Positions 7,862-17,012 of a stretch of 64,000 nucleotides of DNA are shown here, in pieces. The position numbers were made by a program, and so were the translations under genes. The DNA is taken from positions 1-64,000 of the forward strand of contig NZ_WIAO01000007.1 of the NCBI RefSeq assembly GCF_009451885.1. The letters run 5' to 3'. This DNA comes from Glycomyces albidus (lineage in GTDB: Bacteria > Actinomycetota > Actinomycetes > Mycobacteriales > Micromonosporaceae). Numbering within the stretch: the stretch's first letter is position 1; the number at the start of each line of letters is the position of its first letter. A model generated the notes under the pieces. The model saw only the letters and a program-made list of their open reading frames with translations, searched no databases and was not told the DNA's origin.

Positions 7862-8872
7862 CTAGGGGCGTGGGAGGCCGGCGAGTTCGGCGAGGCGGCG
7901 GTGGGAGTCAAAAAGGGCCTTGCGGTCATAGGATGAGGTGCCGATGAGGAGTTCGTCCGCGCCGGTGGCCTCGACCAGGTCGGCCAGGCGCGGCGCCACC
8001 TCGTCGGCGGTGCCGTAGATCGCGCCCGCCAGCGCCTGCTCGAGGTGCTCGGACTCGCGGCCGGTCTTCTCGACCGCCCTGATCTCGTCGGCTGGTCGCA
8101 GCGGCCGGAACTCGCCTTTGGTGCGGGACAACGCGGTCGACCAGTACTCGGGCAGGAGCAGGTCCTCGGCCGCCTCGCGGGTTTCGGCGACGGCGACGCT
8201 CTGCGCCACCACGACGTACGGCTCGGACCGCCATGCGGAGGGCCGGAAGTCGTGCCGGTAGGCGTCGATCTTGGCGCGGGTCCCCTCGAGTCCGTTGGAC
8301 GGGGCGATGACCAGGCCTACACCGTGCCTCGCGGCGTACTCGCCGCCCGAGCCCACCGCGAGGACGAAGGGGTCGGGGCGCAGCCCTTCGCCGGGTCGGG
8401 CGTGCACGCCCGGGTGAGCATCCTGCTCGCCGGTGAAGTAGCCGAGGAGTTCGGTCAGGAGTTCGTCGAAGCGGTCTGCCTCGTCCAGGTCGTGGCCGAG
8501 CGCGGCTCGTACGGCCGGGACGAAGCCGAGGGTGCGTCCGAGGCCCATGTCGATGCGGCCTTCGAAGAGCGACTCGAGGACGCCGAACTGCTCGGCGACC
8601 ACCAGCGGGCGGTGGTTGGGCAGCATGACGCCGCCGGTGCCGACCCGGATCCGCGAGGTCGCTGCGGCGACGGCCGCCGCCAGGACGGTGGGCGCCGAAC
8701 CGGCGATGCCGGGCACGCTGTGGTGCTCGGCCACCCAGTAGCGGTGGAAGCCCAGTTCCTCGGCCTGCTCGGCATTGGCGACGACGTCGCGCAGGGTCTC
8801 GGCGGGCGTCTCGCCCTCGGCGATCACGGCGCGGTCGAGCAGTGAGAGCCGGAGGGGGTGCGGAGTCCTCAT
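7862..8872 (-). CDS. LLM-class flavin-dependent oxidoreductase
   Basis: This 336-residue protein has the luciferase-like monooxygenase (alpha/beta barrel) fold. Diagnostic stretches are RYWVAEHHSVPGIAGSAP near residues 44-61, the block SRIRVGTGGVMLPNHRPL, and GRIDMGLGRTLGF. These fit the MsnO8-type subgroup of FMN or F420-dependent oxidoreductases. No ribosome binding site is evident before the ATG, but the N-terminus is complete for the family. It is not obviously co-transcribed with anything. Substrate and cofactor choice remain open. Confidence 0.88.
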   Translation of the reverse strand: MRTPHPLRLSLLDRAVIAEGETPAETLRDVVANAEQAEELGFHRYWVAEHHSVPGIAGSAPTVLAAAVAAATSRIRVGTGGVMLPNHRPLVVAEQFGVLESLFEGRIDMGLGRTLGFVPAVRAALGHDLDEADRFDELLTELLGYFTGEQDAHPGVHARPGEGLRPDPFVLAVGSGGEYAARHGVGLVIAPSNGLEGTRAKIDAYRHDFRPSAWRSEPYVVVAQSVAVAETREAAEDLLLPEYWSTALSRTKGEFRPLRPADEIRAVEKTGRESEHLEQALAGAIYGTADEVAPRLADLVEATGADELLIGTSSYDRKALFDSHRRLAELAGLPRP

Positions 8873-9256
8873 ATGCCGCGCAACGCCCGCGCGGCCGCGA
8901 TTGTTTCGCGATCCGCGCCGATCGTGCCCGGCCTCACCGGCCCGTTCGAGGCCGAGGTCCGGTCGCGGTCACCGACCATGGTCGGTCCGCGCTTCCGGCC
9001 GCTCGTTGTCTTGCCATGGGTGTTCACACCCCGGGTCGAGTCGCGCGATCGAGGACTCGGAATGTCAGAACGCTTGCAGCTGAGGAGTGTTCGCCGCGGC
9101 GTCACTGGCGGCGGCCGTCGGTCTCGTGCAGGAATTCGATCCGCCTGCTCAATGACGCAGGTCTCATCAAGCTCTCGGCCGTCGGCGGTCACGTCTGCGA
9201 CGTCGGATCCGTCATGCGGGTGAATCACGACGACCACCACCCAGAGAGGGACCGAC
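8873..9256. other. Gene-free divergent region
   Basis: This 384-nt stretch lies between the divergent LLM oxidoreductase and CMD-like genes. Open frames here have no family signature or ribosome binding site. AGAGAGG just before 9257 is the ribosome binding site of the CMD-like gene. No convincing palindrome was found. Confidence 0.5.
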
Positions 9257-9736
9257 ATGAGCACCACTCCGCGTTTTCCGAACCCCGCCGTCCTCAATCC
9301 CGCCATCGTCGAGTCCGGTGCGGTGATGCGCGGCATCGCCGCGAACGGGTCGCTGCCGCGACCGACGGTCTCCATGGTGCAGCTGCGTGTCGGGCAGCTT
9401 TTCGGAAGCGACTACCTGACCGCGCTCCACACCGGCCTCCTCCGCGCCGCCGGTGAGACCGAGGAGCGCATCGCCGCAGTCGCGGACTGGAAGCACGCCA
9501 CGCAGCTCACCGATGCCGAGCGGGCGGCGCTCGCGCTCGTCGATGCCGTCTACGCCCCGGAAGTGTCCGACCGGCACGTCTCCGACGCCTTGTACGCCGA
9601 AGCCGCGAAGCACTACGACGAAGCGGCCCTGATGACCCTCGCCGGCGTCATCGGCCAGGTCGGCTTCTTCGTGCCCCTGGCCCTGATCGGCCTCCCCGCC
9701 CCCGGCCTGCCCCCGGAGCAGCAGTGGCGCGAGTGA
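9257..9736 (+). CDS. Carboxymuconolactone decarboxylase-like protein lacking the CxxC
   Basis: This 159-residue protein has the AhpD/CMD helical fold signature LHTGLLRAAGETEERI at about residues 54-69, followed by the paired helices ending in VGFFVPLALIGLP. Family members usually carry a redox CxxC and a nearby His. Here the equivalent segment reads GSDYLTALHTG, so both cysteines are replaced while the His is kept, and peroxidase activity is unlikely. It heads a plus-strand run with a serine hydrolase (80 nt downstream) and an MFS transporter, probably one transcript. Confidence 0.8.
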   Translation: MSTTPRFPNPAVLNPAIVESGAVMRGIAANGSLPRPTVSMVQLRVGQLFGSDYLTALHTGLLRAAGETEERIAAVADWKHATQLTDAERAALALVDAVYAPEVSDRHVSDALYAEAAKHYDEAALMTLAGVIGQVGFFVPLALIGLPAPGLPPEQQWRE

Positions 9737-9815
9737 ACCGGTGACATCCGCGGGGCCCGCCCTCCGAGCGGGCCCCTCGCCCGGCCGACATCAACAGCAC
9801 CCTGAAAGGAAACCC

Positions 9816-10985
9816 ATGAACACCACCCGCATCGAAGGAACCGTCGCGACCGGCTTCGAGTCCGTCCGCGACGAGTTCGCCGCCTTCGTCACCGAGACCG
9901 ACGGCCAGACGGGCTCGCAGCTCGCCGCCTACCACCATGGACGCCTGGTCGTCGACCTGTGGGCCGGCGACGGCACCGGCCCCGACACCCTCACCGGCGT
10001 CCACTCGGTCACCAAGGGCGCCACCACCCTGGTGACGGCGCTGCTGGTCCAAGACGGCCTGGTCGACCTCGACCTGCCCGTCGCCCGGTACTGGCCGGAG
10101 TTCGGCCGGGCCGGCAAGGCCGCCATCACCGTCCGCGACGTCATGAGCCACCGCAGCGGCGTCATCGGCATCCCCGGCGGCTTCACCGTCGAAGAGCTGG
10201 TCGACGAGCGCCTGGTCGCGGACCGCCTCGCTGCGGAAGCGCCGCTGTGGCGGCCGGGCACCGCCCACGGCTACGCCGGGTTCACCGTCGGCGCGCTGCT
10301 CAACGAGGTCGTCCGCCGCACGACCGGGCAGACCATCCAAGAGGTCTACGCCGAACGCGTCCGCGAGCCGTACGACCTCGACTTCCACCTCGGCCTCCCC
10401 GAGGAGCTCGAACCGCGCTACCGCGACATCCGGCCGTGGACGGCCACACCCGAGCAGGAGGCCGCCTTCGCCGCCTACTCGCCGAACCCGGACGGCATCG
10501 CCGGCATAGGGTACAACCTCGGGGAACGCGGCTTCACGCCCGAGACCGTGATGACCTTCCCGAACGCACGGATCGTCCGCGCCACGGGCCCGGCCTCCGC
10601 CGGCGGCGTCGCCTCGGCCCGAGGCATCGCCAAGCTGTACGCCGCGACGATCGGCGAGGTCGACGGCCGCGCCCCGCTGCTGAAGCCCGAAACGCTCACC
10701 GAGTTCACCACGATCCACTCCACCGGGACCAACCTCGTCACCGGCGACGGGTCCCCGTTCGCGCTCGGCTTCGAAGCCAAGGGCCTCATCCACCCGTTCC
10801 TGAGCGCGCGGGCCTTCGGCCACACCGGTTCGGCCGGTGCGGACGGCATCGCGGACCCGCTGCACGGCATCGCGATCGGCTACACCCGCAGCCTGGCGGC
10901 GTTCGCCTTCGACGCCCCCGAGCGCGGCCGCTTCGCCGCCGCCATCGCCGGCGCCGCCGCCGGCCTCGGGGGAGAGGAGTCCTGA
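9816..10985 (+). CDS. Serine hydrolase, beta-lactamase/EstB family
   Basis: This 389-residue protein starts at the ATG at 9816, preceded by AAAGGA. The class C beta-lactamase-like fold is marked by the SxxK motif Ser64-Val-Thr-Lys67 in HSVTKGAT, the DVMSHRSGV block, a Tyr-containing HGYAGFTVG stretch and a C-terminal GHTGSAGADG motif in place of the KTG box. These are typical of EstB-type esterases and of enzymes acting on D-amino-acid peptides. There is no signal peptide, so a cytoplasmic esterase role is more likely than drug resistance. The stop is 1 nt from the MFS start, implying coupled translation. Confidence 0.87.
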   Translation: MNTTRIEGTVATGFESVRDEFAAFVTETDGQTGSQLAAYHHGRLVVDLWAGDGTGPDTLTGVHSVTKGATTLVTALLVQDGLVDLDLPVARYWPEFGRAGKAAITVRDVMSHRSGVIGIPGGFTVEELVDERLVADRLAAEAPLWRPGTAHGYAGFTVGALLNEVVRRTTGQTIQEVYAERVREPYDLDFHLGLPEELEPRYRDIRPWTATPEQEAAFAAYSPNPDGIAGIGYNLGERGFTPETVMTFPNARIVRATGPASAGGVASARGIAKLYAATIGEVDGRAPLLKPETLTEFTTIHSTGTNLVTGDGSPFALGFEAKGLIHPFLSARAFGHTGSAGADGIADPLHGIAIGYTRSLAAFAFDAPERGRFAAAIAGAAAGLGGEES

Positions 10986-10986
10986 C

Positions 10987-12435
10987 ATGACCGCACTCGA
11001 CCGTCCACGCTCCCCCGAGCAGACCCGATACCGGCCCGGAACCGTGCTCGCCTTCGTCAGCGCGGCCCAGTTCATGGTCTTCCTCGCCGTCTCCGGGGTC
11101 AACCTCGCGCTCCCTTCGATCCAAACCGATCTGGGCATGTCCGATGTCAGCCTCGGCTACATCGTGACCGCCTATGCCACCGTCCTCGGCGGATTCCTGC
11201 TCCTGGGCGGCCGCCTGGCCGACCGGTCGGGCCGCCGCCGCGTCCTGCAAGCCGGCTTCTGGATCTTCGCCGCCGCCTCGATCGGCGCCGGCTTCGCGCC
11301 CGACGGGGCGACACTCATCGCCGCCCGGGCCGTCCAAGGGCTCGGGGCCGCACTCATCGCCCCGGCCGCCCTGGCGATCCTCACCAACGCCTTCCCCGAA
11401 GGGCCCGAGCGCAACAAGGCACTCGGTGTGTGGGGCTCGCTGGCCGGGATCGCCTCCATCGTCGGGGTCATCGTCGGCGGCGCGCTCACCGACGGACCCG
11501 GTTGGGCCTGGCTGTTCTGGCTCAACGCTCCCGTCGGCATCGCCGCCGCGGTCCTGGCGCCCCGGCTCGTTCCCGAGAGCCGCGCCGAAGGCGCACGGGT
11601 CCGCTTCGACTCCGCCGGAGCCGCGACCCTCACCGCCGGGCTCCTGCTGCTGATCTTCGTCCTCGGCGAGGCCACGCGCTGGGGCTGGAGCGATGCCCGC
11701 ACCATCGGCGGGCTCGCGGGTGCGGCGGTGCTGCTGGCCGCCTTCGTCGCGATCGAGGCGCGCGCCGCCGCACCGATCATGCCGCTGCGCGTCTTCCGCC
11801 TCGGCACCATGCGCACCGCCAACCTCGCCGCGGTCCTGGTCTTCGGCTGCTTCACCGCGATGTTCTTCTTCGTCGCCGTGTTCATGCAGAAGGTCTACGG
11901 CTACTCACCCATGGAAGCCGGATTCGCTTACGTCCCACTGGCCGTCATGGTCGGCGCCGGCGCCGGCATCGCCTCCGGCATGACCGCGAGGTTCAGCGCC
12001 CGAACGATCCTGGCCGCCGGACTCGCCACCACCACTGCGGGTCTGCTGCTGATGTGGCGGGCGCCGGTCGGCGGCACCTACTGGACCGACCTGCTCCCGG
12101 CGTTCCTGCTGCTGGGCCTCGGCTGCGGCCTGTGCTACGTGACGCTGCAGATCGCCGCGTTCACCGGCCTCGACGACGCCGACGCCGGGCTGGGGGCCGG
12201 GCTCATCAACACCAGTCAGGAAGCCGGTGGGGCACTCGGCCTCGCCGTCATCGCCACCATCGCCTACAACGGCATGACGGACGAACTCGCGGACGCCACC
12301 GGAACCGCCGGAATCCTAGCCGTCCAGGCGCAGGCCGGCCATGACGCCTTCCTCACCGCGGCGGGCTTCTGCATTGCGGCGCTTGCCATCGCGCTCGCAT
12401 TCATGCCCAAACCGGATCACACCGCCCGCACCTGA
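10987..12435 (+). CDS. MFS multidrug-type transporter (DHA2/14-TM)
   Basis: This 482-residue polytopic membrane protein starts at the ATG at 10987, with GAGGAG overlapping the upstream stop. Features include a first helix with NLALPSIQTDLG, the GGRLADRSGRRR loop between helices 2 and 3, and roughly fourteen hydrophobic segments, as in the proton-driven DHA2 efflux group. It closes the CMD-like/hydrolase/MFS operon, so it may export a compound processed by the hydrolase. A very strong terminator follows. Confidence 0.88.
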   Translation: MTALDRPRSPEQTRYRPGTVLAFVSAAQFMVFLAVSGVNLALPSIQTDLGMSDVSLGYIVTAYATVLGGFLLLGGRLADRSGRRRVLQAGFWIFAAASIGAGFAPDGATLIAARAVQGLGAALIAPAALAILTNAFPEGPERNKALGVWGSLAGIASIVGVIVGGALTDGPGWAWLFWLNAPVGIAAAVLAPRLVPESRAEGARVRFDSAGAATLTAGLLLLIFVLGEATRWGWSDARTIGGLAGAAVLLAAFVAIEARAAAPIMPLRVFRLGTMRTANLAAVLVFGCFTAMFFFVAVFMQKVYGYSPMEAGFAYVPLAVMVGAGAGIASGMTARFSARTILAAGLATTTAGLLLMWRAPVGGTYWTDLLPAFLLLGLGCGLCYVTLQIAAFTGLDDADAGLGAGLINTSQEAGGALGLAVIATIAYNGMTDELADATGTAGILAVQAQAGHDAFLTAAGFCIAALAIALAFMPKPDHTART

Positions 12436-12454
12436 GCAATCTCCGGCCACACAC

Positions 12455-12496
12455 CGCTGCATGCGGCCCTCGCCAGGGCGAGGGCCGCATGCAGCG
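12455..12496. terminator. Long perfect hairpin terminator
   Basis: Arms 12455-12474 and 12477-12496 are perfectly complementary over 19-20 bp (CGCTGCATGCGG... on the left). They follow the MFS stop by 20 nt and lie between the convergent MFS and TetR genes, so the hairpin can serve both directions. Confidence 0.9.
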
Positions 12497-12672
12497 TATT
12501 CACCGCTGAGCCGGCTCGGTGCCTCCGCGCCGTTCTCGCTGCAACGGGACGTGCGGCTGGAGTACCAGGCAGGCGATCCGCCAACTGGGATACCGCAAGT
12601 CGTGCGCGCGAATCGAAAGCCGATCGGCACGGTGCCGGCGGCGAGGCATTCCAGGGCTGCGTGCTCCATGCT

Positions 12673-13242
12673 TCACCTCGGCAGGTCGAGGGCGCGGCGG
12701 ACGCCTTCCTCGAGGTGGGCCGCCGAGAGGCCGCCGCGGGTGACGAAGTCGAACATGAGCCCGTCGACGAGGGCGGCGATGACCCGGGCGTCGAACGCGG
12801 GGTCGGCCGAGCCGGCCTGGACCGCGACGAGTTCGGCGAGGTCGCGGAACTCGGTGCCGCAGCGGGCCATGGCCTCGCGCACCGCCGGGTCGCGAGCGCC
12901 GGCGAGCTCGAGTTCGAAGCGGGCCAGCAGGAGTTGGCGGCTATCGGTCCACCACCCGCGCAGCATCGCGGCGATGCCGGCGGGGTCGGGCCGGTCGCGG
13001 TCGGCGGCGAGCGCGCGCACGGCGCGGTTCACGGCGGGGAGGGCGCGTTCGCGGTCGACTTCGGTGATGCGCTCGACGACGGCGAGGAGGAGCTCGTACC
13101 GGGTTCTGAAGTAGTAGGTGACCGAGCCGTGGGGCAGGCCGGCCGCGTCCTGGACCGCGCGGTGGGTGAGGCCGCGGAGGCCGTGCTCGGCGATGACCGC
13201 GATCGCGGTGTCGAGCAGCTGGGTGCGCCGGTCTGTGGGCAT
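12673..13242 (-). CDS. TetR-family repressor
   Basis: This 189-residue protein has an N-terminal TetR helix-turn-helix: LLDTAIAVIAEHGLRGLT, then HRAVQDAAGLPHGSVTYYF at about residues 27-45. The C-terminal domain has the TetR_C_6-like helical pattern and no recognisable ligand signature. It is transcribed away from the truncated hydrolase at 13351. The TCTACATTTGTAGA palindrome and extra half-sites in the 108-nt spacer are probably its operators, making it a local autoregulated repressor. Confidence 0.88.
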   Translation of the reverse strand: MPTDRRTQLLDTAIAVIAEHGLRGLTHRAVQDAAGLPHGSVTYYFRTRYELLLAVVERITEVDRERALPAVNRAVRALAADRDRPDPAGIAAMLRGWWTDSRQLLLARFELELAGARDPAVREAMARCGTEFRDLAELVAVQAGSADPAFDARVIAALVDGLMFDFVTRGGLSAAHLEEGVRRALDLPR

Positions 13243-13286
13243 GGCCGCAATTGTGCCATGGGGTCTGGACGCACGACGCGAGCTTA

Positions 13287-13341
13287 TCTACATTTGTAGA
13301 GAAGATCTCTCCAGTTGTAGAACATTGCTCCATCTGTAGAA
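13287..13341. promoter_or_regulatory. TetR operator region: TCTACATTTGTAGA plus two TGTAGAA half-sites
   Basis: A perfect palindrome TCTACA-TT-TGTAGA lies at 13287-13300. The half-site TGTAG recurs at 13316-13320 and 13335-13339, each followed by AA, giving three in-phase copies 19-21 nt apart (about two helical turns). The array fills the space between the TetR and hydrolase genes. Confidence 0.7.
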
Positions 13342-13350
13342 CGGAGTGCC

Positions 13351-13710
13351 ATGACCGCTCACCGCAGGTCCCCCCTGTCCGCTGCGACCGCGGCCGCGCT
13401 CGTGCTCCTCCTCGGCGCCACCGACTTCATCGCGGCCTGGTTCTCGCGCCCGGAGCAGCGGGACGCGTTCGTCGCGCTGGCCCGGGGCCTGGACTTCGAC
13501 GAGACGCACGAGCGACTGGCGGACGTGCAGGCGCCGACCTTGATCGTCTGGGGTGCAGCGGACTCGTGGATCCCGTCGACGCAGGCGCAGGGCCTGGCCG
13601 AGCGGATCCCCGAAGCCACCGCCGAGGTCTTGGAGGGGTGCGGACACAATGTGCACGAGGACTGCCCGGGCCCGGTCATACGGCTCCTCACCGATTTCCT
13701 TGCGGCGTAA
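13351..13710 (+). pseudogene. Alpha/beta-hydrolase with large internal deletion
   Basis: This 119-residue frame joins an N-terminal membrane-anchor-like segment (SAATAAALVLLLGAT, residues 10-24) directly to the C-terminal third of an alpha/beta-hydrolase. The tail keeps the acid Asp in LIVWGAADSW and the catalytic His in EGCGHNVHEDCPG. The oxyanion region, the GxSxG nucleophile elbow and the lid, about 150-200 residues, are missing. The join is in frame and the upstream operator array is intact, so a short protein may still be made, but it cannot be a catalytic hydrolase. I infer an in-frame deletion. Confidence 0.75.
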
Positions 13711-13724
13711 CGGATGCAGTATGG

Positions 13725-13758
13725 CAGTCACTGTCAGTTGACAGTCACTGCCTATGAT
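13725..13758 (+). promoter_or_regulatory. Repeat-rich promoter region of the LuxR regulator
   Basis: ACTGTCA-GT-TGACAGT forms a perfect inverted repeat at 13730-13745. CAGTCACTG is repeated at 13725-13733 and 13742-13750. TATGAT at 13753-13758 is a good -10 box; the best-spaced -35 is CTGTCA or ACTGTC at 13730-13736, inside the palindrome. A repressor or the downstream regulator itself could bind here. Confidence 0.5.
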
Positions 13759-13809
13759 GTCGACAGGGCGCGGACGGCGCCGGAGCGCTCGGATTCCTTG
13801 GAGTGGCAC

Positions 13810-16533
13810 ATGCTGTACGGCCGGCGGGCGGAGCAGACCGCGATCGACCAGACGCTTCGCGACGTGCTCGACGGACGGCCCGGCACGCTGGTCCTCCGCG
13901 GAGAGCCGGGCATCGGGAAGTCGGCGCTCCTGGACTACGCCGCCGAGCGCGCCGAATACGACGGGGCGCAGGTGCTCCGGACGACGGGTGTGGAGTCGGA
14001 GGCGGAGCTGCCGTTCGCGGCGCTGCACGCGCTCCTGCGTCCGATCATGGCCCACGCCGAGGCCCTTCCGCCTCAGCAGGTCGAAGCGTTGCGCGGCGCG
14101 CTCGGGGTCGGTGTGAGCGCCGGCGGCGACCGGTTTCTCGTCGGGCTCGCCACGCTGAACCTGCTCGTCGAGCTCGCGTCCCGGCGCCCGCTGGTCTGCC
14201 TCGTGGACGACGCGCAGTGGCTCGACGGCGAGTCGGCCGACGCGCTCTTGTTCGCCGCGCGGCGCCTCTACGCCGAGCCCGTTGCCGTGCTCTTCGCGGC
14301 CCGCAGCGGCAGTGCGTTCACCCCGCCGGGGCTGGACGAGCTGCCGGTGGCGAGGCTCGATCGGGCGGCGGCCGAAGGACTGCTCGCCGAGCACTCGGGG
14401 ACGCTGCCTCCGGCGGTCCGCGCCCAGCTGGCCGCCGAGGCGCAGGGCAATCCGCTCGCGCTCATCGAGCTCCCGCGGATGCTCTCTGCCGACCAGCGGT
14501 CGGGATCGCTTGCGCCACTGGCGTTCTCGATGTCGGCCGCGGAGCCGGTGACGAACCGGGTGCTCGCGGGCTTCAGCGAGCGGATCGCCGCGCTGCCCGA
14601 GGGCGCCCGCCTGTGGCTCCTGGCGGCCGCGCTCGACGACCGCGGCGACCTGGATGTCCTCGTCCAGGCCGGGGAGCGGCTCGGCGTCGCCCTCGCCGAA
14701 GCGGCGCCGGCCGAGCACGCGGGCCTCGTCCGCATCGGCGGCGACGGCGTCGTCTTCCGCCACCCGCTGGTGCGGGCCGCAGTCCCGTTGACGTGCGACA
14801 TCAGCGCGCGGCTGGCCGCACACCGCGCACTGGCCGAGGCTGTGGACGACGACCGGCGGGCGTGGCACCTGTCCGCAGTCGCGCTCGGCGCCGACGAGCA
14901 GGTGGCGACGGAGCTCGAGCGGCTCGCGCAGCGCGCGCGCCAGCGCGGCGGCCAGGCGGCGGTCTCGGCGGCGTACGCCAGGGCGGCGGAGCTCTCGCCG
15001 GGTCCCGCCGACGCCGCGCGGCGGTACACCGCCGCCGCCTTGAGCGCCGCCGAGGCGGGCCTGCGCGACCGGGCCGCGGAGCTGGTCGGCCGGGCGACGG
15101 GCGCCGCTGGTCCGGCGGGGCCGGACGACACGGTGGCCGCCGATCTCGCCCGGGTCCGGGCCCGCTTGGCGTTCGAGTCGGGGAAGCCGTTGGAGGCGGC
15201 GCGAATCCTCTTGAGCCACATCAAGATGAGCAAGACCGACCTGGAGCGGCTGTCGTTTCTCGGGCTCGCGGCGTACTACGCGTGGACCAGCGCCGCGCAT
15301 CCCGAGCAGGCCGAGACGGCCCGCCGCATCGAGGCGTTGACGCCCCGGGGGGCCGAGCCGATGGAGGCGCCCGAGGCGATCGTCCGCGACTTCTGCTCGA
15401 TCCTGGGCGGGGGCACGAGGGTCACGACGTCGTTCCCCGCGTCGTCGCAGCGGACGCCGGCCGATCTGCGGCCGCTGGTGGGGATGCACCTGCTGGTCCA
15501 GGCCGACTTCGACGCGATGGAGCGCGAAGCCGAAGCGCTCGTGGGCGAGTGCCGGACCGAGGGGCGGCTCGGCCGCATCCCAGAGGCCTTGACCACTCTC
15601 GCGATCGCGCGGCTCGCGGGCGGGCGGCATCCGGCCGCGCGCGCCGCGACGGCCGAAGGGCTCGACCTGGCGGCCGACATGGACCAGCCGGTGTGGCGCG
15701 GCTACCTCGCCGGAATCCACGCCTGGCTCGCGGCGGTCGCCGGCGACGAGGAATCGCATGCGGCGCTGTCGGCCGAGGCGATGCGCAGCGCGGACGACCT
15801 GGCGTGGATGCCGAGCCGCTGCTGGGCCGAGTACGCCGGCGCGATGCTCGATCTGGGCGCCGGCCGGTACGCGGGAGTGCTCGACCGCATCGACCGGGCG
15901 GTCGCCGGGCCGTGCCGCCACGCGTTCGTGTGGCGGTTCGCCTGGCCCGACTACATCGAGTCGGCGGTGAAGACCGGCGAGCCCGAGCGCGCGTCGTCCC
16001 TTGTGGATCGCTACGCGACGTGGGCGAAGTCGACCGGCAAGAGCGGGGCCCTCGCCGTCCTGCACCGGGTCCGCGCGCTGACCGGGGACGACGAGCGCGC
16101 CGAGGCGGAGTTCGCGCGGGCGCTGGAACTGCACCTGCTGCACGAGCAGCCGTTCGACCTGGCGCGGACCCGGCTGGCGTACGGCGAGTGGCTTCGCCGC
16201 GAGCGCCGCCGCGCCGAGGCCCGGCAGCAGCTGGAGGCCGCCGTCGAGGCGTTCGACCGACTGGGGGCCGCCCCATGGGCGGCGCGGGCCGCCGGCGAGC
16301 TGCGCGCCGCGGGGGTCGCCGTCCCCGGCCGGGCCGCAGGCGACCCGCTGGCCTCGCTCACGGCCCAGGAGCTTGCGGTGGTGCGCTTGGCGGTCACGGG
16401 CGCGACCAACCGCGACATCGGGGCGCAGCTGTTCCTCAGTCCGCGCACGGTCGCGCACCATCTCTACAAGGCGTTCCCGAAGCTCGGGGTGGCCTCTCGT
16501 GCCGAGCTGGGCGCGCTCGTGGCCGGCGAGTGA
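13810..16533 (+). CDS. LAL-type LuxR-family ATPase regulator
   Basis: This 907-residue protein starts at the ATG at 13810, preceded by TTGGAG; an in-frame ATG at 13714 lies upstream of the promoter repeats. It has the architecture of large ATP-binding LuxR regulators: Walker A GEPGIGKS at residues 31-38, Walker B LVDDAQW near 131-137, a long helical TPR-like middle and a C-terminal LuxR helix-turn-helix, LTAQELAVVRLAVTGATNRD followed by LSPRTVAHHL. Such MalT/LAL proteins are positive regulators triggered by ligand and ATP. It may control the monooxygenase at 17013, but there is no direct evidence. Confidence 0.92.
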   Translation: MLYGRRAEQTAIDQTLRDVLDGRPGTLVLRGEPGIGKSALLDYAAERAEYDGAQVLRTTGVESEAELPFAALHALLRPIMAHAEALPPQQVEALRGALGVGVSAGGDRFLVGLATLNLLVELASRRPLVCLVDDAQWLDGESADALLFAARRLYAEPVAVLFAARSGSAFTPPGLDELPVARLDRAAAEGLLAEHSGTLPPAVRAQLAAEAQGNPLALIELPRMLSADQRSGSLAPLAFSMSAAEPVTNRVLAGFSERIAALPEGARLWLLAAALDDRGDLDVLVQAGERLGVALAEAAPAEHAGLVRIGGDGVVFRHPLVRAAVPLTCDISARLAAHRALAEAVDDDRRAWHLSAVALGADEQVATELERLAQRARQRGGQAAVSAAYARAAELSPGPADAARRYTAAALSAAEAGLRDRAAELVGRATGAAGPAGPDDTVAADLARVRARLAFESGKPLEAARILLSHIKMSKTDLERLSFLGLAAYYAWTSAAHPEQAETARRIEALTPRGAEPMEAPEAIVRDFCSILGGGTRVTTSFPASSQRTPADLRPLVGMHLLVQADFDAMEREAEALVGECRTEGRLGRIPEALTTLAIARLAGGRHPAARAATAEGLDLAADMDQPVWRGYLAGIHAWLAAVAGDEESHAALSAEAMRSADDLAWMPSRCWAEYAGAMLDLGAGRYAGVLDRIDRAVAGPCRHAFVWRFAWPDYIESAVKTGEPERASSLVDRYATWAKSTGKSGALAVLHRVRALTGDDERAEAEFARALELHLLHEQPFDLARTRLAYGEWLRRERRRAEARQQLEAAVEAFDRLGAAPWAARAAGELRAAGVAVPGRAAGDPLASLTAQELAVVRLAVTGATNRDIGAQLFLSPRTVAHHLYKAFPKLGVASRAELGALVAGE

Positions 16534-17012
16534 GGCCGGCTCGTCCTCTCGCCTGAGCCGCGGCGCTCCTGGGTGAGGAGGACGAGTCGCCTGCGGCCGA
16601 AGGCGATCCAGCCGGTCCGGCCGAGCACCTGTGCAAGGGCCGGAATGCCGCGCCCTGGAGGGGCGGGGTGAGCGGCGCCCCGCGGCGAACGCGGCCGCCA
16701 GGACGCCCGCCTGATCGCCGAGTACGGACGCGCCGTCGAGGGATGATTTCGGTTGCCACGGCGCCGAACTCAAGGAGCACGGGGGCCGATCCGCTTCGGC
16801 AGCATGACCGGTGTTCGCGGCTCCCGCATAGGTCGACCGACCCAACGCCGGGCCGCACGCGCCCGCTCCGCCGGGCCGGCCGACGCCCTCTGTGCTCGGA
16901 GTTTGCGGACCAGTCGACCGAAACTTATTGCGTCCCTTGGGAAACGGAGGCGCCGTCACTACGCTCGGGTGGCATGCGGACCATCCGCTCGAACACTGCT
17001 AAGGAGCTCCCC
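16534..17012. other. 479-nt intergenic region with a hairpin and a promoter candidate
   Basis: CTCGTCCTC at 16540-16548 and GAGGACGAG at 16578-16586 form a 9-bp stem just after the LuxR stop, a possible terminator. TTGGGA at 16937-16942 and TACGCT at 16960-16965 are 17 nt apart and could drive the monooxygenase. The 12-mer CGAAACTTATTG at 16919-16930 also occurs in the xylanase promoter at 6934-6945. No gene was found. Confidence 0.5.

Noticed and set aside
13738-13758. TTGACA followed by TATGAT
   Set aside because: The spacing is only 9 nt, too short for one promoter; TTGACA is instead part of the palindrome.
16668-16745. Possible C-terminal gene fragment ending RLIAEYGRAVEG
   Set aside because: Only about 20 convincing codons and no upstream continuation; cannot be told from chance.
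13288-16959. Very long minus-strand open frame opposite the LuxR regulator
   Set aside because: Arg/Gly/Pro-rich translation without domain motifs, typical shadow of a GC-rich gene; the plus strand has clear Walker and HTH motifs.
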